DNA from: Chlamydiales bacterium
GTDB taxonomy: Bacteria; Chlamydiota; Chlamydiia; Chlamydiales; JACKPQ01
DNA length: 64,000 bases
Direction: 5' to 3'
NCBI GenBank assembly: GCA_024233455.1
Contig: JACKPP010000001.1
Span: 682,001 to 746,000 of the forward strand
The translations under genes were made by a program, and so were the position numbers. The notes beneath the pieces are model-generated. The model saw only the letters and a list, made by a program, of their open reading frames with translations, was not told the origin of the DNA and made no database searches. Of this stretch, positions 9,107 through 16,931 are shown one piece after another (the first letter of the stretch is position 1; each line of letters starts with the position of its first letter).

Positions 9107-10063
9107 TTAAACAACTGATAAATAATATTTTGCGCCAAGAAGAGCTGTTTGTTCCTCTAAAACAATCTTTACAGGAATTGTCATTAACAGTTCAGAAAAC
9201 CGACCCTTATCTTGATAAGCGTTCATAAAATCGCCTTTTTTGAGCAGGGGTAATATTTTTGGAGCAATCCCACCACCAACAAAAATACCACCCAGTGAAA
9301 GCGTCTTGAGAGCTAAATTTCCAGTTTCGGCTCCATAAAGAGAAATAAAAATCTCCAAAGCTCGTTTGCAAACTAAGCATTCACCAGACAGTCCTTTGTC
9401 TGATATATGGCGCGGCAGAAGTGCTTCATCGATCTTTTGATCTAGGTGATTTTCCATCTTTTTCGTGTCGACTAAAAAATGATAAATATTAGCCAAACCT
9501 GGACCGGAAAGCACCCTTTCATATGAGACGTGGCCAAATTTTTTTCGCAAATAAACGAAAAGCTCTACCTCCAAGTCAGATCTGGGTGCAAAATCGGCAT
9601 GGCCACCCTCTGTAGCAAAGGGCGCATGGTTTTTTCCATCAAAATAAATACCAGCTTCGCCTAGTCCTGTCCCGGCAGATATCAAAGCTTGATTGCCCCT
9701 GGTCGAGGGATTTCCAGGATTTAATACATATAATTTATCTGCGGTGAGGGCTTTGAGCCCCCAGGCATTTGCCTCCAAGTCGTTGATTAAATAAACATGG
9801 GGAATCGTTAATTTATCGGATAACTCCTTACTATCAACAATCCAAGGCAGATTAGTTGCTTGACACCTACCATCTCTGACTGGACCTGCAATTCCAAAGC
9901 ACGCTTTAGCAATTTGACGATTCCCTCCCCTTAAAAACTCCTCAATAATCAAAGCTAAGTTTGGGTAATCGGAGCTCGGAAACTTTTGATCTTTTACAAT
10001 ATTTTCCCCTTCAACTAAAGCCAAGTGGGTCTTTGTGCCTCCAATATCGCCAATTAAGTGCAT
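9107..10063 (-). CDS. glk: Glucokinase
   Basis: The enzyme phosphorylates glucose with ATP to glucose 6-phosphate. The start at 10063 is preceded by GAGGAGG at the right spacing and opens with the phosphate-binding loop MHLIGDIGGTKTH (G-x-D-x-G-G-T-x-T). Other Glk features: GIAGPV, INDLEANAWG (catalytic Asp in the ND pair), LISAGTGLGEAG, TEGGHADFAP and LGGIFVGGGIAPKI. About 318 residues, normal for the bacterial Glk family rather than the ROK group. Chlamydiaceae import glucose 6-phosphate and lack this gene as I recall, while amoeba-associated relatives have it, so it helps place the organism. It stands alone between the barrel genes and recA. Confidence 0.9.
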   Translation of the reverse strand: MHLIGDIGGTKTHLALVEGENIVKDQKFPSSDYPNLALIIEEFLRGGNRQIAKACFGIAGPVRDGRCQATNLPWIVDSKELSDKLTIPHVYLINDLEANAWGLKALTADKLYVLNPGNPSTRGNQALISAGTGLGEAGIYFDGKNHAPFATEGGHADFAPRSDLEVELFVYLRKKFGHVSYERVLSGPGLANIYHFLVDTKKMENHLDQKIDEALLPRHISDKGLSGECLVCKRALEIFISLYGAETGNLALKTLSLGGIFVGGGIAPKILPLLKKGDFMNAYQDKGRFSELLMTIPVKIVLEEQTALLGAKYYLSVV

Positions 10064-10435
10064 ACATCCTCCTCCTCTTTTTCTTTTACCCCCCTTCTTG
10101 TTTCTTTTCCATACCAACAAGGCAATTCCAGATGCCAGATAGTTATGTAGCTCCACTTTCACCTCAAAAACACCTAGCTTTACAAAATGAAAAAACTCTT
10201 TGTTTTTAATCTAATCCGTTTAACATCAATTCCATTCTACAGATGTAAAGCAGTTTTACATGTTCGGATCTTGACTAGAACAAGCAGAAACGTCAATCTT
10301 AGGAAAAAATGATAGCCTGAGTTATGGTTTTTCATTGTCTTTACTCAGAGATTATTGGGGCTATTTTACAGAGACCAAGCATCCTGAAGACAAGCGGTAT
10401 AAACCCGTAACCCAGGTTAATAACCAGGAGCCCTT
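10064..10435. other. 372-base divergent intergenic region between glk and recA
   Basis: It holds the ribosome-binding site of glk at its left end, a copy of the 19-bp palindrome at 10243-10261, and the AGGAG site of recA just before 10436. A 22-base stretch at 10398-10419 (TATAAACCC, then TAACCCAGGTTA) recurs with two changes at 56264-56285. I found no convincing coding sequence, no clear SOS-box-like operator and no RNA gene. Confidence 0.6.
10243..10261. repeat. 19-bp near-palindrome, copy 2
   Basis: ATGTAAAGCAGTTTTACAT, in the glk-recA intergenic region; exact reverse complement of copy 1 at 1771. Confidence 0.85.
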
Positions 10436-11485
10436 ATGTCTAATCCACAAGACCAAGCGAAGAAAAAAGCACTAGAACTAGCACTTTCCCACATTGAAAA
10501 ACAATTTGGAGAGGGCGCTGTCATGACACTTGGGAAACACGCCATCTCTCATTCCATTGAGGTCATTAAAACTGGAGCTCTCTCTCTAGATATGGCGCTG
10601 GGTATCGGAGGGGTTCCAAGAGGTCGTATTATTGAGTTGTACGGTCCAGAATCTTCCGGTAAATCTACCTTGGCTCTTCATGTGGTGGCCAGCTGCCAAA
10701 AAGCAGGTGGCAATGCCGCCTATATAGATGCTGAACATGCGCTAGATCCAGCCTACGCCAAAAAAATTGGTGTCGATATCGATAACCTAATGATTTCTCA
10801 GCCTGATTGTGGGGAAGACGCATTAAATATTGCTGAAATGCTAGCCAGATCTAATGCAATTGATGTCATTATCATCGACTCTGTTGCCGCCCTGGTCCCT
10901 AAATCAGAGCTAGAAGGGGAGATTGGTGATTCATCGATCGGCCTACAAGCACGTATGATGTCTCAAGCCTTGCGCAAACTCACCGCATCTCTTGCCAAAA
11001 GCAACACATGCGCTATCTTCATCAACCAAATCCGAGAAAAAATTGGCGTGATGTTCGGAAATCCTGAAACGACATCAGGCGGAAGAGCTCTCAAATTCTA
11101 CTCCTCTATCCGCATTGATATCCGCCGTATTGGAGCACTTAAAGGTGCAGAAAACATGGATATCGGCAACCGCGTGAAAACCAAAGTTGTTAAAAACAAA
11201 ATGGCCCCTCCATTTCAAACTGCTGAATTCGACATTCTGTTCAATGAGGGAATATCCCGACTTGGAAACATTCTTGACTTGGGAGTGGAGTATAAGCTTA
11301 TAGATAAAAAGGGCGCCTGGTTCAGCTATCAGGGTAAACAGCTAGGACAGGGGCGTGAAGCTGCCAGGGACGAACTAAAAAAAGATCCCAAAATGGCCGA
11401 GGAGATCGAAAAAGGTGTCATTCAAAAATACCGCGAAAAGGTAGGCCTGGCAACACCTCAACCAGAGCTTGCTGGAGCCAAGTAA
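10436..11485 (+). CDS. recA: Recombinase RecA
   Basis: 349 residues, normal RecA length. It forms ATP-dependent filaments on single-stranded DNA for strand exchange. Walker A GPESSGKST at residues 70-78, Walker B VIIIDSVAAL, loop L2 with INQIREKIGVMFGNPETT (in two parts: NQIREKIGV and MFGNPETT), and the C-terminal GKQLGQGREAA segment. It is preceded by AGGAG eight bases upstream. The recC-recB-recD operon is in the same window, so a RecBCD-to-RecA pathway is encoded. The last codons and the following 60-70 bases are duplicated at about 12810-12925, evidence of a rearrangement next to this gene. Confidence 0.98.
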   Translation: MSNPQDQAKKKALELALSHIEKQFGEGAVMTLGKHAISHSIEVIKTGALSLDMALGIGGVPRGRIIELYGPESSGKSTLALHVVASCQKAGGNAAYIDAEHALDPAYAKKIGVDIDNLMISQPDCGEDALNIAEMLARSNAIDVIIIDSVAALVPKSELEGEIGDSSIGLQARMMSQALRKLTASLAKSNTCAIFINQIREKIGVMFGNPETTSGGRALKFYSSIRIDIRRIGALKGAENMDIGNRVKTKVVKNKMAPPFQTAEFDILFNEGISRLGNILDLGVEYKLIDKKGAWFSYQGKQLGQGREAARDELKKDPKMAEEIEKGVIQKYREKVGLATPQPELAGAK

Positions 11486-11632
11486 CTCACCAATAAATGG
11501 CGCAGGGCTGCAAGTCCTGCGCTCTCCAATCCCAAACACTCATCAAAGCCCTATTCATCAAAAGACTTCCAAAGCTCTGAAGAAGCCCACCAGCAATGGG
11601 GTGTGAAAATATTCCACGCAAAATCTTGAGTT
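11486..11632 (-). pseudogene. Remnant of a second ispA 3' region
   Basis: Read on the minus strand, 11480-11560 encodes a copy of the ispA C-terminus (GFDEC, SAGLAALRHLLVSYLAPA) with a stop just before GFDEC. A separate patch at 11600-11622 matches ispA positions 13476-13498 at 21 of 23 bases. The segment is therefore the two ends of a deleted ispA copy. The hairpin at 11500-11522 is part of this remnant. The reading is direct from comparison within the window; the event that made it is inferred. Confidence 0.75.
11500..11522 (+). terminator. Hairpin downstream of recA
   Basis: GCGCAGG at 11500-11506 pairs with CCTGCGC at 11516-11522. No T-run follows on the plus strand. The second copy of this region (near 12872) has GCGCAGG followed by CCTGAGC, which weakens the stem, so termination here is uncertain. 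Confidence 0.35.
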
Positions 11633-11635
11633 TGT

Positions 11636-12643
11636 TTAAGACTTGGTCACCCAATCAATAAAGCTGTTTATAAAGTGTTCTTCTGTGTAGAGGTAGCCTT
11701 TTTCAGATGCCAAATACTCTCTAATGTTTTTTAGATATTCCTCATAGGTCTTTTCATCCATCGCTTTCATGAACTGATAAACAGCCTCATCATCCTCAAA
11801 TTTTCGACGATCGATAAAGCAATTTTCCGGGATCGTTTCAGTTACATTCTCTGCTCCCAAATAAACAGGCACTACCCCAGCTTGAAAGCAATCAAAAATC
11901 TTTTCAGTTACAAATCCTGGGGTGTTTGTATTCTCATAACAGATACAAAATTTATAATTTTTTATCGTCTCGATCTTATTAGGGACTCCACCTTTTGCGC
12001 TTGGCCGTCTTTTCCATCCTCTTCCATAAAGATGCAGTTCTCCTGGCTTACACCGTTCATAAAAACGGATTACGCGTAACCGTTCAGCGTAGTAGTTTTT
12101 CCACTTGATTTTAGCTGCCTTGGATTTCTTTTTTGCATTCATTAGACATACAAACCGCCTTTCTTTAAAAGGCGTAACTGTCTCGATCATACCAACATTA
12201 TGAGGGTAGTAAAATTTAATATAGTTGTTATTATTAACCAGAGTGTCATCAAAAGTAAAAACCGCCCCAAACCGGTTGTGCAACATTGTTGAATGAGCAT
12301 GAGGAAAAGTAATTGACGGCTCCCAAATCCAAAGAACAGTTTTTTCTTTGGGAAACATGTGTAATTTTTTTAGTCTCTTACTGAATGAATTATGAAAAAA
12401 AAACCACTTTACAGAAGGATCATTCACAGCAAAGTCACGCCTATTTATTTCCGTTATGATCAAATCAATCTCCATAGCAGCTAATCTGCTCTTTATCTTA
12501 GACCATATATGTACACTGGGATTAGGATGATCACCGCAGGAATACTTCCTGTACTCATTTACGTTAGGTGGAAACATCACTATTTTATCTCTGCAGAATA
12601 GTGCTGAACAACAAAATGCTAGCACAACAAGAAAACGAAGCAT
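11636..12643 (-). CDS. GT10 (fucosyltransferase-like) glycosyltransferase, copy A
   Basis: 335 residues. The C-terminal half carries the GT10 signature: FCICYENTNTPGFVTEKIF followed by DCFQAGVVPVYLGA, the GDP-fucose-binding part of alpha-1,3-fucosyltransferases. The N-terminus is a hydrophobic leader (LRFLVVLAFCCSALF), either a signal peptide or an anchor, which is unusual for a bacterial sugar-nucleotide transferase. The start ATG at 12643 follows GGAGG. Its last 200 residues are almost identical to copy B at 14284-15294, whereas the first 130 differ considerably, and upstream DNA is also homologous. It is flanked by duplicated recA/ispA ends. Likely acts on a surface or secreted glycan; acceptor unknown. 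Confidence 0.8.
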   Translation of the reverse strand: MLRFLVVLAFCCSALFCRDKIVMFPPNVNEYRKYSCGDHPNPSVHIWSKIKSRLAAMEIDLIITEINRRDFAVNDPSVKWFFFHNSFSKRLKKLHMFPKEKTVLWIWEPSITFPHAHSTMLHNRFGAVFTFDDTLVNNNNYIKFYYPHNVGMIETVTPFKERRFVCLMNAKKKSKAAKIKWKNYYAERLRVIRFYERCKPGELHLYGRGWKRRPSAKGGVPNKIETIKNYKFCICYENTNTPGFVTEKIFDCFQAGVVPVYLGAENVTETIPENCFIDRRKFEDDEAVYQFMKAMDEKTYEEYLKNIREYLASEKGYLYTEEHFINSFIDWVTKS

Positions 12644-12809
12644 TAGGACCTCCAGATAAAAATAGTAAACTTATCCCTTCGCTGAATAATAAACAAGCAC
12701 AGGATGCAATCCTAAAGAATGGAAGTATAGGTAATCGTTTTAGTATTTAGAGTGTGTGAAGGTGTCTAAAATCACACGAAGACAGAAACCAAATCTTAAG
12801 TTTGCCAAC

Positions 12810-12855
12810 GATAGGTTCTGCAATGCCTCAAACGGAGGTTGCTGGGGCCAAATAA
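12810..12855 (+). pseudogene. Duplicated 3' end of recA
   Basis: The stretch CCTCAAACGGAGGTTGCTGG and what follows reproduces the last codons of recA: PQTEVAGAK-stop against PQPELAGAK-stop. The identity continues past the stop into the next 60-70 bases. It overlaps the 3' end of ispA on the other strand. There is no gene body attached, so it is a scar of a duplication rather than a gene. Confidence 0.8.
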
Positions 12856-13673
12856 CTCACCAATAAATTGCGCAGGGCTGCAAGTCCTGAGCTCTCTAGT
12901 CCCAAGCACTTTAAGCATTCATCAAAGCCCTGCATCTGCTCATCAAACAACCTCGAGGCTTTTTCCGCGCCAAGCTCTATGGCAATATTGGCGCCACCTG
13001 GCCTATCCTGACGCAAATCTATTAAATCATCCCCGATCTGAAAGGCCATTCCAAAATGTGCAGCAGCCCTGCGCAGCACTGGAAGCGCTTCCACATCTTT
13101 TCCCCCAAAAATCCACCCCAAAACAAAAGCTGTTTCAAAAAGCGTGACTGTCTTTAATCTTAAAATCTCCAACAAGGTGTCTAAATCACTGCTGGGTGGG
13201 AAAAGATCAAGAAACTGACCGCCTGTTGCCCCCTCGATTCCCGCAGCCTTAGAAGCTTGATCAAGCGCAAGCATTCCCGCCTTTGCTGCCAGCTCAGCCC
13301 CAGAACTACGAGCCAATATCTCGGTATTAGTGTGAATTTTCTCAAAACCTGCACAAATCAAGGCGTAGCTTGCAAGTAGCGCAGTTGTCTCGTTAAACGC
13401 CCGATGTAGCGATGGTTTACCGCGGCGCAAGTCGTCATCGTCCATACAAGGAAGATCATCGGCAATTAAAGATGCGGTGTGAAAATACTCCACACAAAGA
13501 GCAGCGGGCATGGCATCCAAGCTTTCGGCGACACTCAGGACGATCAAGGGACGGAATCGTTTTCCTCCCGATTGCAAAGCATATTCCACGGCTCCATGAA
13601 GCTTGGTTTGCATTTTGTGCTTTTTCCAATCTTCGGCTAACGCTTGTTCAAAGGCTTTTTTCATCTCATTCAC
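12828..13673 (-). CDS. ispA: Polyprenyl diphosphate synthase (geranylgeranyl/farnesyl type)
   Basis: Head-to-tail isoprenyl diphosphate synthase. Signature elements: GGKRFRPLIVL, the first Asp-rich motif within DDLPCMDDDDLRRGKPS, and the second Asp-rich region GDDLIDLRQD, which bind the diphosphates through magnesium. 281 residues, usual length. The first codon is a GTG overlapping the stop of the GlmU-like gene, with an ATG three codons later as an alternative. It is the last gene of a GT10 / GlmU-like / ispA run with overlapping ends. Its C-terminal codons lie in the duplicated recA-end segment. C. trachomatis has the same ispA/GlmU-like pairing (CT628-CT629), as I recall. Confidence 0.9.
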   Translation of the reverse strand: MNEMKKAFEQALAEDWKKHKMQTKLHGAVEYALQSGGKRFRPLIVLSVAESLDAMPAALCVEYFHTASLIADDLPCMDDDDLRRGKPSLHRAFNETTALLASYALICAGFEKIHTNTEILARSSGAELAAKAGMLALDQASKAAGIEGATGGQFLDLFPPSSDLDTLLEILRLKTVTLFETAFVLGWIFGGKDVEALPVLRRAAAHFGMAFQIGDDLIDLRQDRPGGANIAIELGAEKASRLFDEQMQGFDECLKCLGLESSGLAALRNLLVSYLAPATSV

Positions 13674-14287
13674 GCAAAGATAACTCCTCTAATGGATGAG
13701 CAAGGCATTGTTGTACACCCAGGCATAATCAAAGTTCCAGGATTCAAAACACAGTTGCAACCAATTTGACATCCATCTCCTAAAACACCTCCAAACTTTT
13801 TCAATCCGGTCTGATAGCGCACGCCCTTGTAATCAACGGCAACCTGGTTACCATCTAGTCTCAAGTTGGCAAACTTAGACCCAGCTCCCATATTCACGTT
13901 TCGCCCCAAAATAGCATCGCCAATATAGTTAAAATGGGGAGCCTTTGCTCCTGCTAGTAAAATAGAGCGCTTAACCTCAGTTGCATGTCCAATGGTCACA
14001 CCTTCTCTAAGCACGGTCATTTTTCGCACCGCAGCACCGTGTCTAATAACACATCTCGGACCTATCCAACAAGGCCCTTCAATCAAAACTCCCGGTTCAA
14101 TCAGGCACTCAGGACCAATGATGACCTCTTGGCGATTAAGCAAAGTAACACCATCAGGAATCGGGCTATCTATTTTTCCAAATGTAAACCCGGTCACATA
14201 CGCCTCGATTCGAGCAAGCGCATCCCACACATACTCAACCCCATCAAAAAGAGCATCGGATTCGGAAAAAAACGCCTCAGGGTTCAT
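13670..14287 (-). CDS. Left-handed beta-helix protein, GlmU C-terminal-like
   Basis: 205 residues with hexapeptide repeats ([LIV]-G-x4) from about residue 55 on: VIIGPECLIEPGVLIEG, CWIGPRCVI, VTIGHATEVKRSILL, YIGDAILGRNVNMGAGS, CQIGCNCVLNPGTLI. This is the acyl/acetyl-transferase beta helix of GlmU. The pyrophosphorylase half of GlmU is absent, as in the chlamydial CT629-type proteins. It could acetylate an amino sugar or be a glucosamine-1-phosphate acetyltransferase supplying UDP-GlcNAc synthesis with a separate uridylyltransferase. It shares ATGA-type overlaps with both the GT10 copy B before it and ispA after it. Confidence 0.75.
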   Translation of the reverse strand: MNPEAFFSESDALFDGVEYVWDALARIEAYVTGFTFGKIDSPIPDGVTLLNRQEVIIGPECLIEPGVLIEGPCWIGPRCVIRHGAAVRKMTVLREGVTIGHATEVKRSILLAGAKAPHFNYIGDAILGRNVNMGAGSKFANLRLDGNQVAVDYKGVRYQTGLKKFGGVLGDGCQIGCNCVLNPGTLIMPGCTTMPCSSIRGVIFA

Positions 14288-15294
14288 GACTTAGTTACCC
14301 AATCAACAAAGCTGTTTATAAAGTGTTCTTCTGTGTAGAGGTAGCCTTTTTCAGATGCCAAATACTCTCTAATGTTTTTTAGATATTCCTCATAGGTCTT
14401 TTCATCCATCGCTTTCATGAACTGATAAACAGCCTCATCATCCTCAAATTTTCGACGATCGATAAAGCAATTTTCCGGGATCGTTTCAGTTACATTCTCT
14501 GCTCCCAAATAAACAGGCACTACCCCAGCTTGAAAGCAATCAAAAATCTTTTCAGACACATACCCTGGGGTGTTTGTGTTCTCATAACAGATACAAAATT
14601 TATAATTTTTTATCGTCTTGATCTTATTAGGGACACAACCTCTTGCGCTGGGCCGTCTTTTCCATCCTCTTCCATAAAGATGTAGTTCTCCTGGCTTACA
14701 CCGTTCATAAAAACGGATTACGCGTAATCGTTCAGCGTAGTAGTTTTTCCACTTGATTTTAGCTGCCTTGGATTTCTTTTTTGCATTCATTAGACACAAA
14801 AACCGCCTTTCTTTAAAAGGCGTAACTGTCTTGATCATACCAATATTATGAGGGTGGTAAAATTTAACGTAATTTTGACGGTTCAATAAGGTGTCATCAA
14901 AGGTAAATACATAGCTAAATTCCTTTAGCAACCATGGAGCGTATGACTGTGGCATCGCTACGGCTGGCTCCCAAATCCAAAGAACTCTTTTTTCTTTGGG
15001 AATCTTTGGTATCAAGGATAATCTAAATTTAAACGGGTTATGAAAAAAATAATACTTCACACTAGGATCTTGGAGAGTTTCTGGTTTTATTTTATTTGTT
15101 TCTGTCACAATCAAATCAAATCCCTTAGCATCCAAGCATTTTTTTATTTTGCCCCAAACGCGGACAGATGGGTTAGGAGCATTTTCAGAAAGAAAGGCCT
15201 GATGGTTTGTTGGCTTGCTTGGAAACATGATTATTTTTTCTCTAGAGAGAAGTAATGAGTACGCTAGCGTAAATACAACAAGAAAACGAAGCAT
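14284..15294 (-). CDS. GT10 (fucosyltransferase-like) glycosyltransferase, copy B
   Basis: Paralog of the gene at 11636-12643, with the same GT10 signature (CYENTNTPGYVSEKIF, then CFQAGVVPVYLGA) and hydrophobic leader (LRFLVVFTLAYSLLLS). I set the start at 15294 because GGAGG precedes this ATG; an in-frame TTG lies four codons upstream. The stop overlaps the GlmU-like start, so it is first in the operon. In the C-terminal half only about seven residues differ from copy A, while the N-terminal 130 residues diverge. In GT10 enzymes the N-terminal domain contacts the acceptor, so the copies may decorate different glycans. This copy probably represents the ancestral arrangement. Confidence 0.8.
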   Translation of the reverse strand: MLRFLVVFTLAYSLLLSREKIIMFPSKPTNHQAFLSENAPNPSVRVWGKIKKCLDAKGFDLIVTETNKIKPETLQDPSVKYYFFHNPFKFRLSLIPKIPKEKRVLWIWEPAVAMPQSYAPWLLKEFSYVFTFDDTLLNRQNYVKFYHPHNIGMIKTVTPFKERRFLCLMNAKKKSKAAKIKWKNYYAERLRVIRFYERCKPGELHLYGRGWKRRPSARGCVPNKIKTIKNYKFCICYENTNTPGYVSEKIFDCFQAGVVPVYLGAENVTETIPENCFIDRRKFEDDEAVYQFMKAMDEKTYEEYLKNIREYLASEKGYLYTEEHFINSFVDWVTKS

Positions 15295-15563
15295 TGTATC
15301 CTCCAAGTAAAGATCTCAAATCTATCCTTTCCATGAATAATAGACAAGTGCAAGATACCTTCCTAAAGAAAAGATATATCTATAACTGTTTTAGTATTTA
15401 GTCGGTGTGGAAGTGTTCAAAACTACACATATTACATGGAGAGTTATAGGGGTTGATAAGTTTGTAATGAGAGAATGAAAAGTACTAAGTTACCAACAAA
15501 GAAAACGCAATTTCTATCTTTTGACAGCTTTTCAACAGCCCATGAACACGAAGATGTGGAAAA

Positions 15564-15638
15564 TCTGGATGAGAGGATTCGAACCTCCGACCCCTAGCAC
15601 CCCATGCTAGTGCGCTAGCCAAGCTGCGCTACATCCAG
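15564..15638 (-). tRNA. tRNA-Pro (GGG)
   Basis: On the minus strand: acceptor stem CTGGATG pairing with CATCCAG, D-arm with AGCTTGGCTA, anticodon stem CTAGC/GCTAG with loop ATGGGGT (anticodon GGG), and T-arm GGAGG-TTCGAAT-CCTCT. Discriminator base A at 15564; CCA is not encoded. All four stems fold by eye. Confidence 0.92.
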
Positions 15639-15754
15639 TTATGAACGCCACAATGATAAACCATTGCTGTTAAACAATCAACATCATAAAACAGCTTTTT
15701 AAGCCGACTTAAACTTTACGGGAGCCCGTTCTTTGGGAATTTGCCTGGCTACAC

Positions 15755-15784
15755 TTGAATCAAAACAGCTGCATTCGTTACAAT
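15755..15784 (+). promoter_or_regulatory. Sigma-66-type promoter of ung
   Basis: TTGAAT at 15755-15760 and TACAAT at 15779-15784 with an 18-base spacer, 25 bases before the ung start. Found by eye; no transcript evidence. Confidence 0.5.
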
Positions 15785-15808
15785 AATTTTTTAAAAAGAG
15801 GGACTTGA

Positions 15809-16507
15809 ATGACGGAAATGACTTTAGAAAAATCTTGGGCTGAGATCCTAAAAGATGAGCTGAAGAAGCCATATATCGCGAGTTTAAAAAAATATTTAAA
15901 CGAAGAGGCGTCTAAAGGATATGCGGTGTACCCACCTAAGCACTTAGTTTTTAATGCTTTTCGCTATACTCCTTATGATAAGGTCAAAGTAGTGATTATG
16001 GGACAAGACCCGTATCATGGACCTAGCCAAGCAGAAGGACTATCATTCAGTGTTTCAAGCGGAGTTCGGGTTCCTCCGTCCCTCCAGAACATCTACAAGG
16101 AATTAAATAATGATTTGTCACTTTCGCCTCCTGATCACGGTTCTCTCGTGAAGTGGGCCAGTCAAGGGGTGTTGCTTTTAAATGCCACCCTAACTGTGCG
16201 GGCAAGGCAGCCCAAGTCACACTATGGGAAAGGGTGGGAGCAATTTACCGACGCTGTGATAGAAAAGCTGTGTGATCGTCCGGATCCATTGATTTTTGTA
16301 TTGTGGGGCCGCTCTGCGAAGGAAAAGTGCGAAAGAATTTTAGAAACTAAGTCCCACCCCCATGCAGTGCTGACTGCGGCCCACCCCTCTCCTTATTCCG
16401 TAGAAGGGTTTTATGGGTGTCGTCATTTTTCAAAAATTAATGATTATCTAAAGAGTTGGGGCAAAGACCCCATTGACTGGTCATTAAACTCTTCAACCAA
16501 TGAATAG
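15809..16507 (+). CDS. ung: Uracil-DNA glycosylase
   Basis: Removes uracil from DNA as the first step of base-excision repair. Family 1 features are clear: the water-activating loop GQDPYHG at residues 65-71 (catalytic Asp67), VPPSLQNIYKEL, LLLNATLTVR, LWGRSAKEK and the minor-groove loop HPSPYS near residue 190. 232 residues, normal length. The start follows GAGGGA. The last 64 bases overlap a small gene on the opposite strand. It complements MutY elsewhere in the window. Confidence 0.97.
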   Translation: MTEMTLEKSWAEILKDELKKPYIASLKKYLNEEASKGYAVYPPKHLVFNAFRYTPYDKVKVVIMGQDPYHGPSQAEGLSFSVSSGVRVPPSLQNIYKELNNDLSLSPPDHGSLVKWASQGVLLLNATLTVRARQPKSHYGKGWEQFTDAVIEKLCDRPDPLIFVLWGRSAKEKCERILETKSHPHAVLTAAHPSPYSVEGFYGCRHFSKINDYLKSWGKDPIDWSLNSSTNE

Positions 16508-16830
16508 AATTTATTGAGAAGGGATTTAAATTCTATATACGTAGGAATGTTTTGAACTTCATAGGATAGAAGGAGACTTTGATTATTCTGTTCAAAATAA
16601 GGTTCCGTATTGCTCCATTTTAGTTTTCTGTTACCCGTTTTATTGTTAAAAATAATTTCACTTGAGCCGTCTATAAGGGTGGAAAATTTAATAATGGCTT
16701 TTTCGCTATTCCATGAAAAAAATATTTGCATATTTTTGAAATTAACAACGCCAGATGATGAAGCTGTAATTTGAGCCAAAAAATGTAAATATTGTTTGTA
16801 TTCCATATTTCCAATCGATTCTATACTCAT
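16444..16830 (-). CDS. Small acidic protein, possibly a type III secretion chaperone
   Basis: A 128-residue frame with low lysine content in its second half and an alternating helix-strand-helix look: an N-terminal helix (YKQYLHFLAQI), several short strands (MQIFFSWN, AIIKFSTLI, EIIFNN, SLLLSYEVQ) and a C-terminal helix (FKSLLNKFYSLVEEFN). This pattern and size resemble CesT-like chaperones, which are common in chlamydiae, but no diagnostic residue is decisive. The start may be the ATG at 16806, which has GGA upstream, rather than 16830. Its 3' end overlaps ung on the other strand by 64 bases. Confidence 0.5.
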   Translation of the reverse strand: MSIESIGNMEYKQYLHFLAQITASSSGVVNFKNMQIFFSWNSEKAIIKFSTLIDGSSEIIFNNKTGNRKLKWSNTEPYFEQNNQSLLLSYEVQNIPTYIEFKSLLNKFYSLVEEFNDQSMGSLPQLFR

Positions 16831-16884
16831 GTAGATTAAAAATCAATAAGTAAAATTTTATTGATTTGGGGTTTTTATTTTAAA

Positions 16885-16914
16885 TTGAATAGGATGTGTT
16901 AAAAAGCCTATAGT
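16885..16914 (+). promoter_or_regulatory. Sigma-66-type promoter of dapA
   Basis: TTGAAT at 16885-16890 and TATAGT at 16909-16914 with an 18-base spacer, followed by GGAGG and the dapA start at 16932. Found by eye. The short leader implies that transcription starts close to the ribosome-binding site. Confidence 0.5.
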
Positions 16915-16931
16915 CTAAGTCGGAGGCATTC

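Noticed and set aside
10064..10435. An SOS-type LexA operator before recA
   Set aside because: I found no convincing LexA-like palindrome in the region; the only palindrome is the dispersed 19-bp one.
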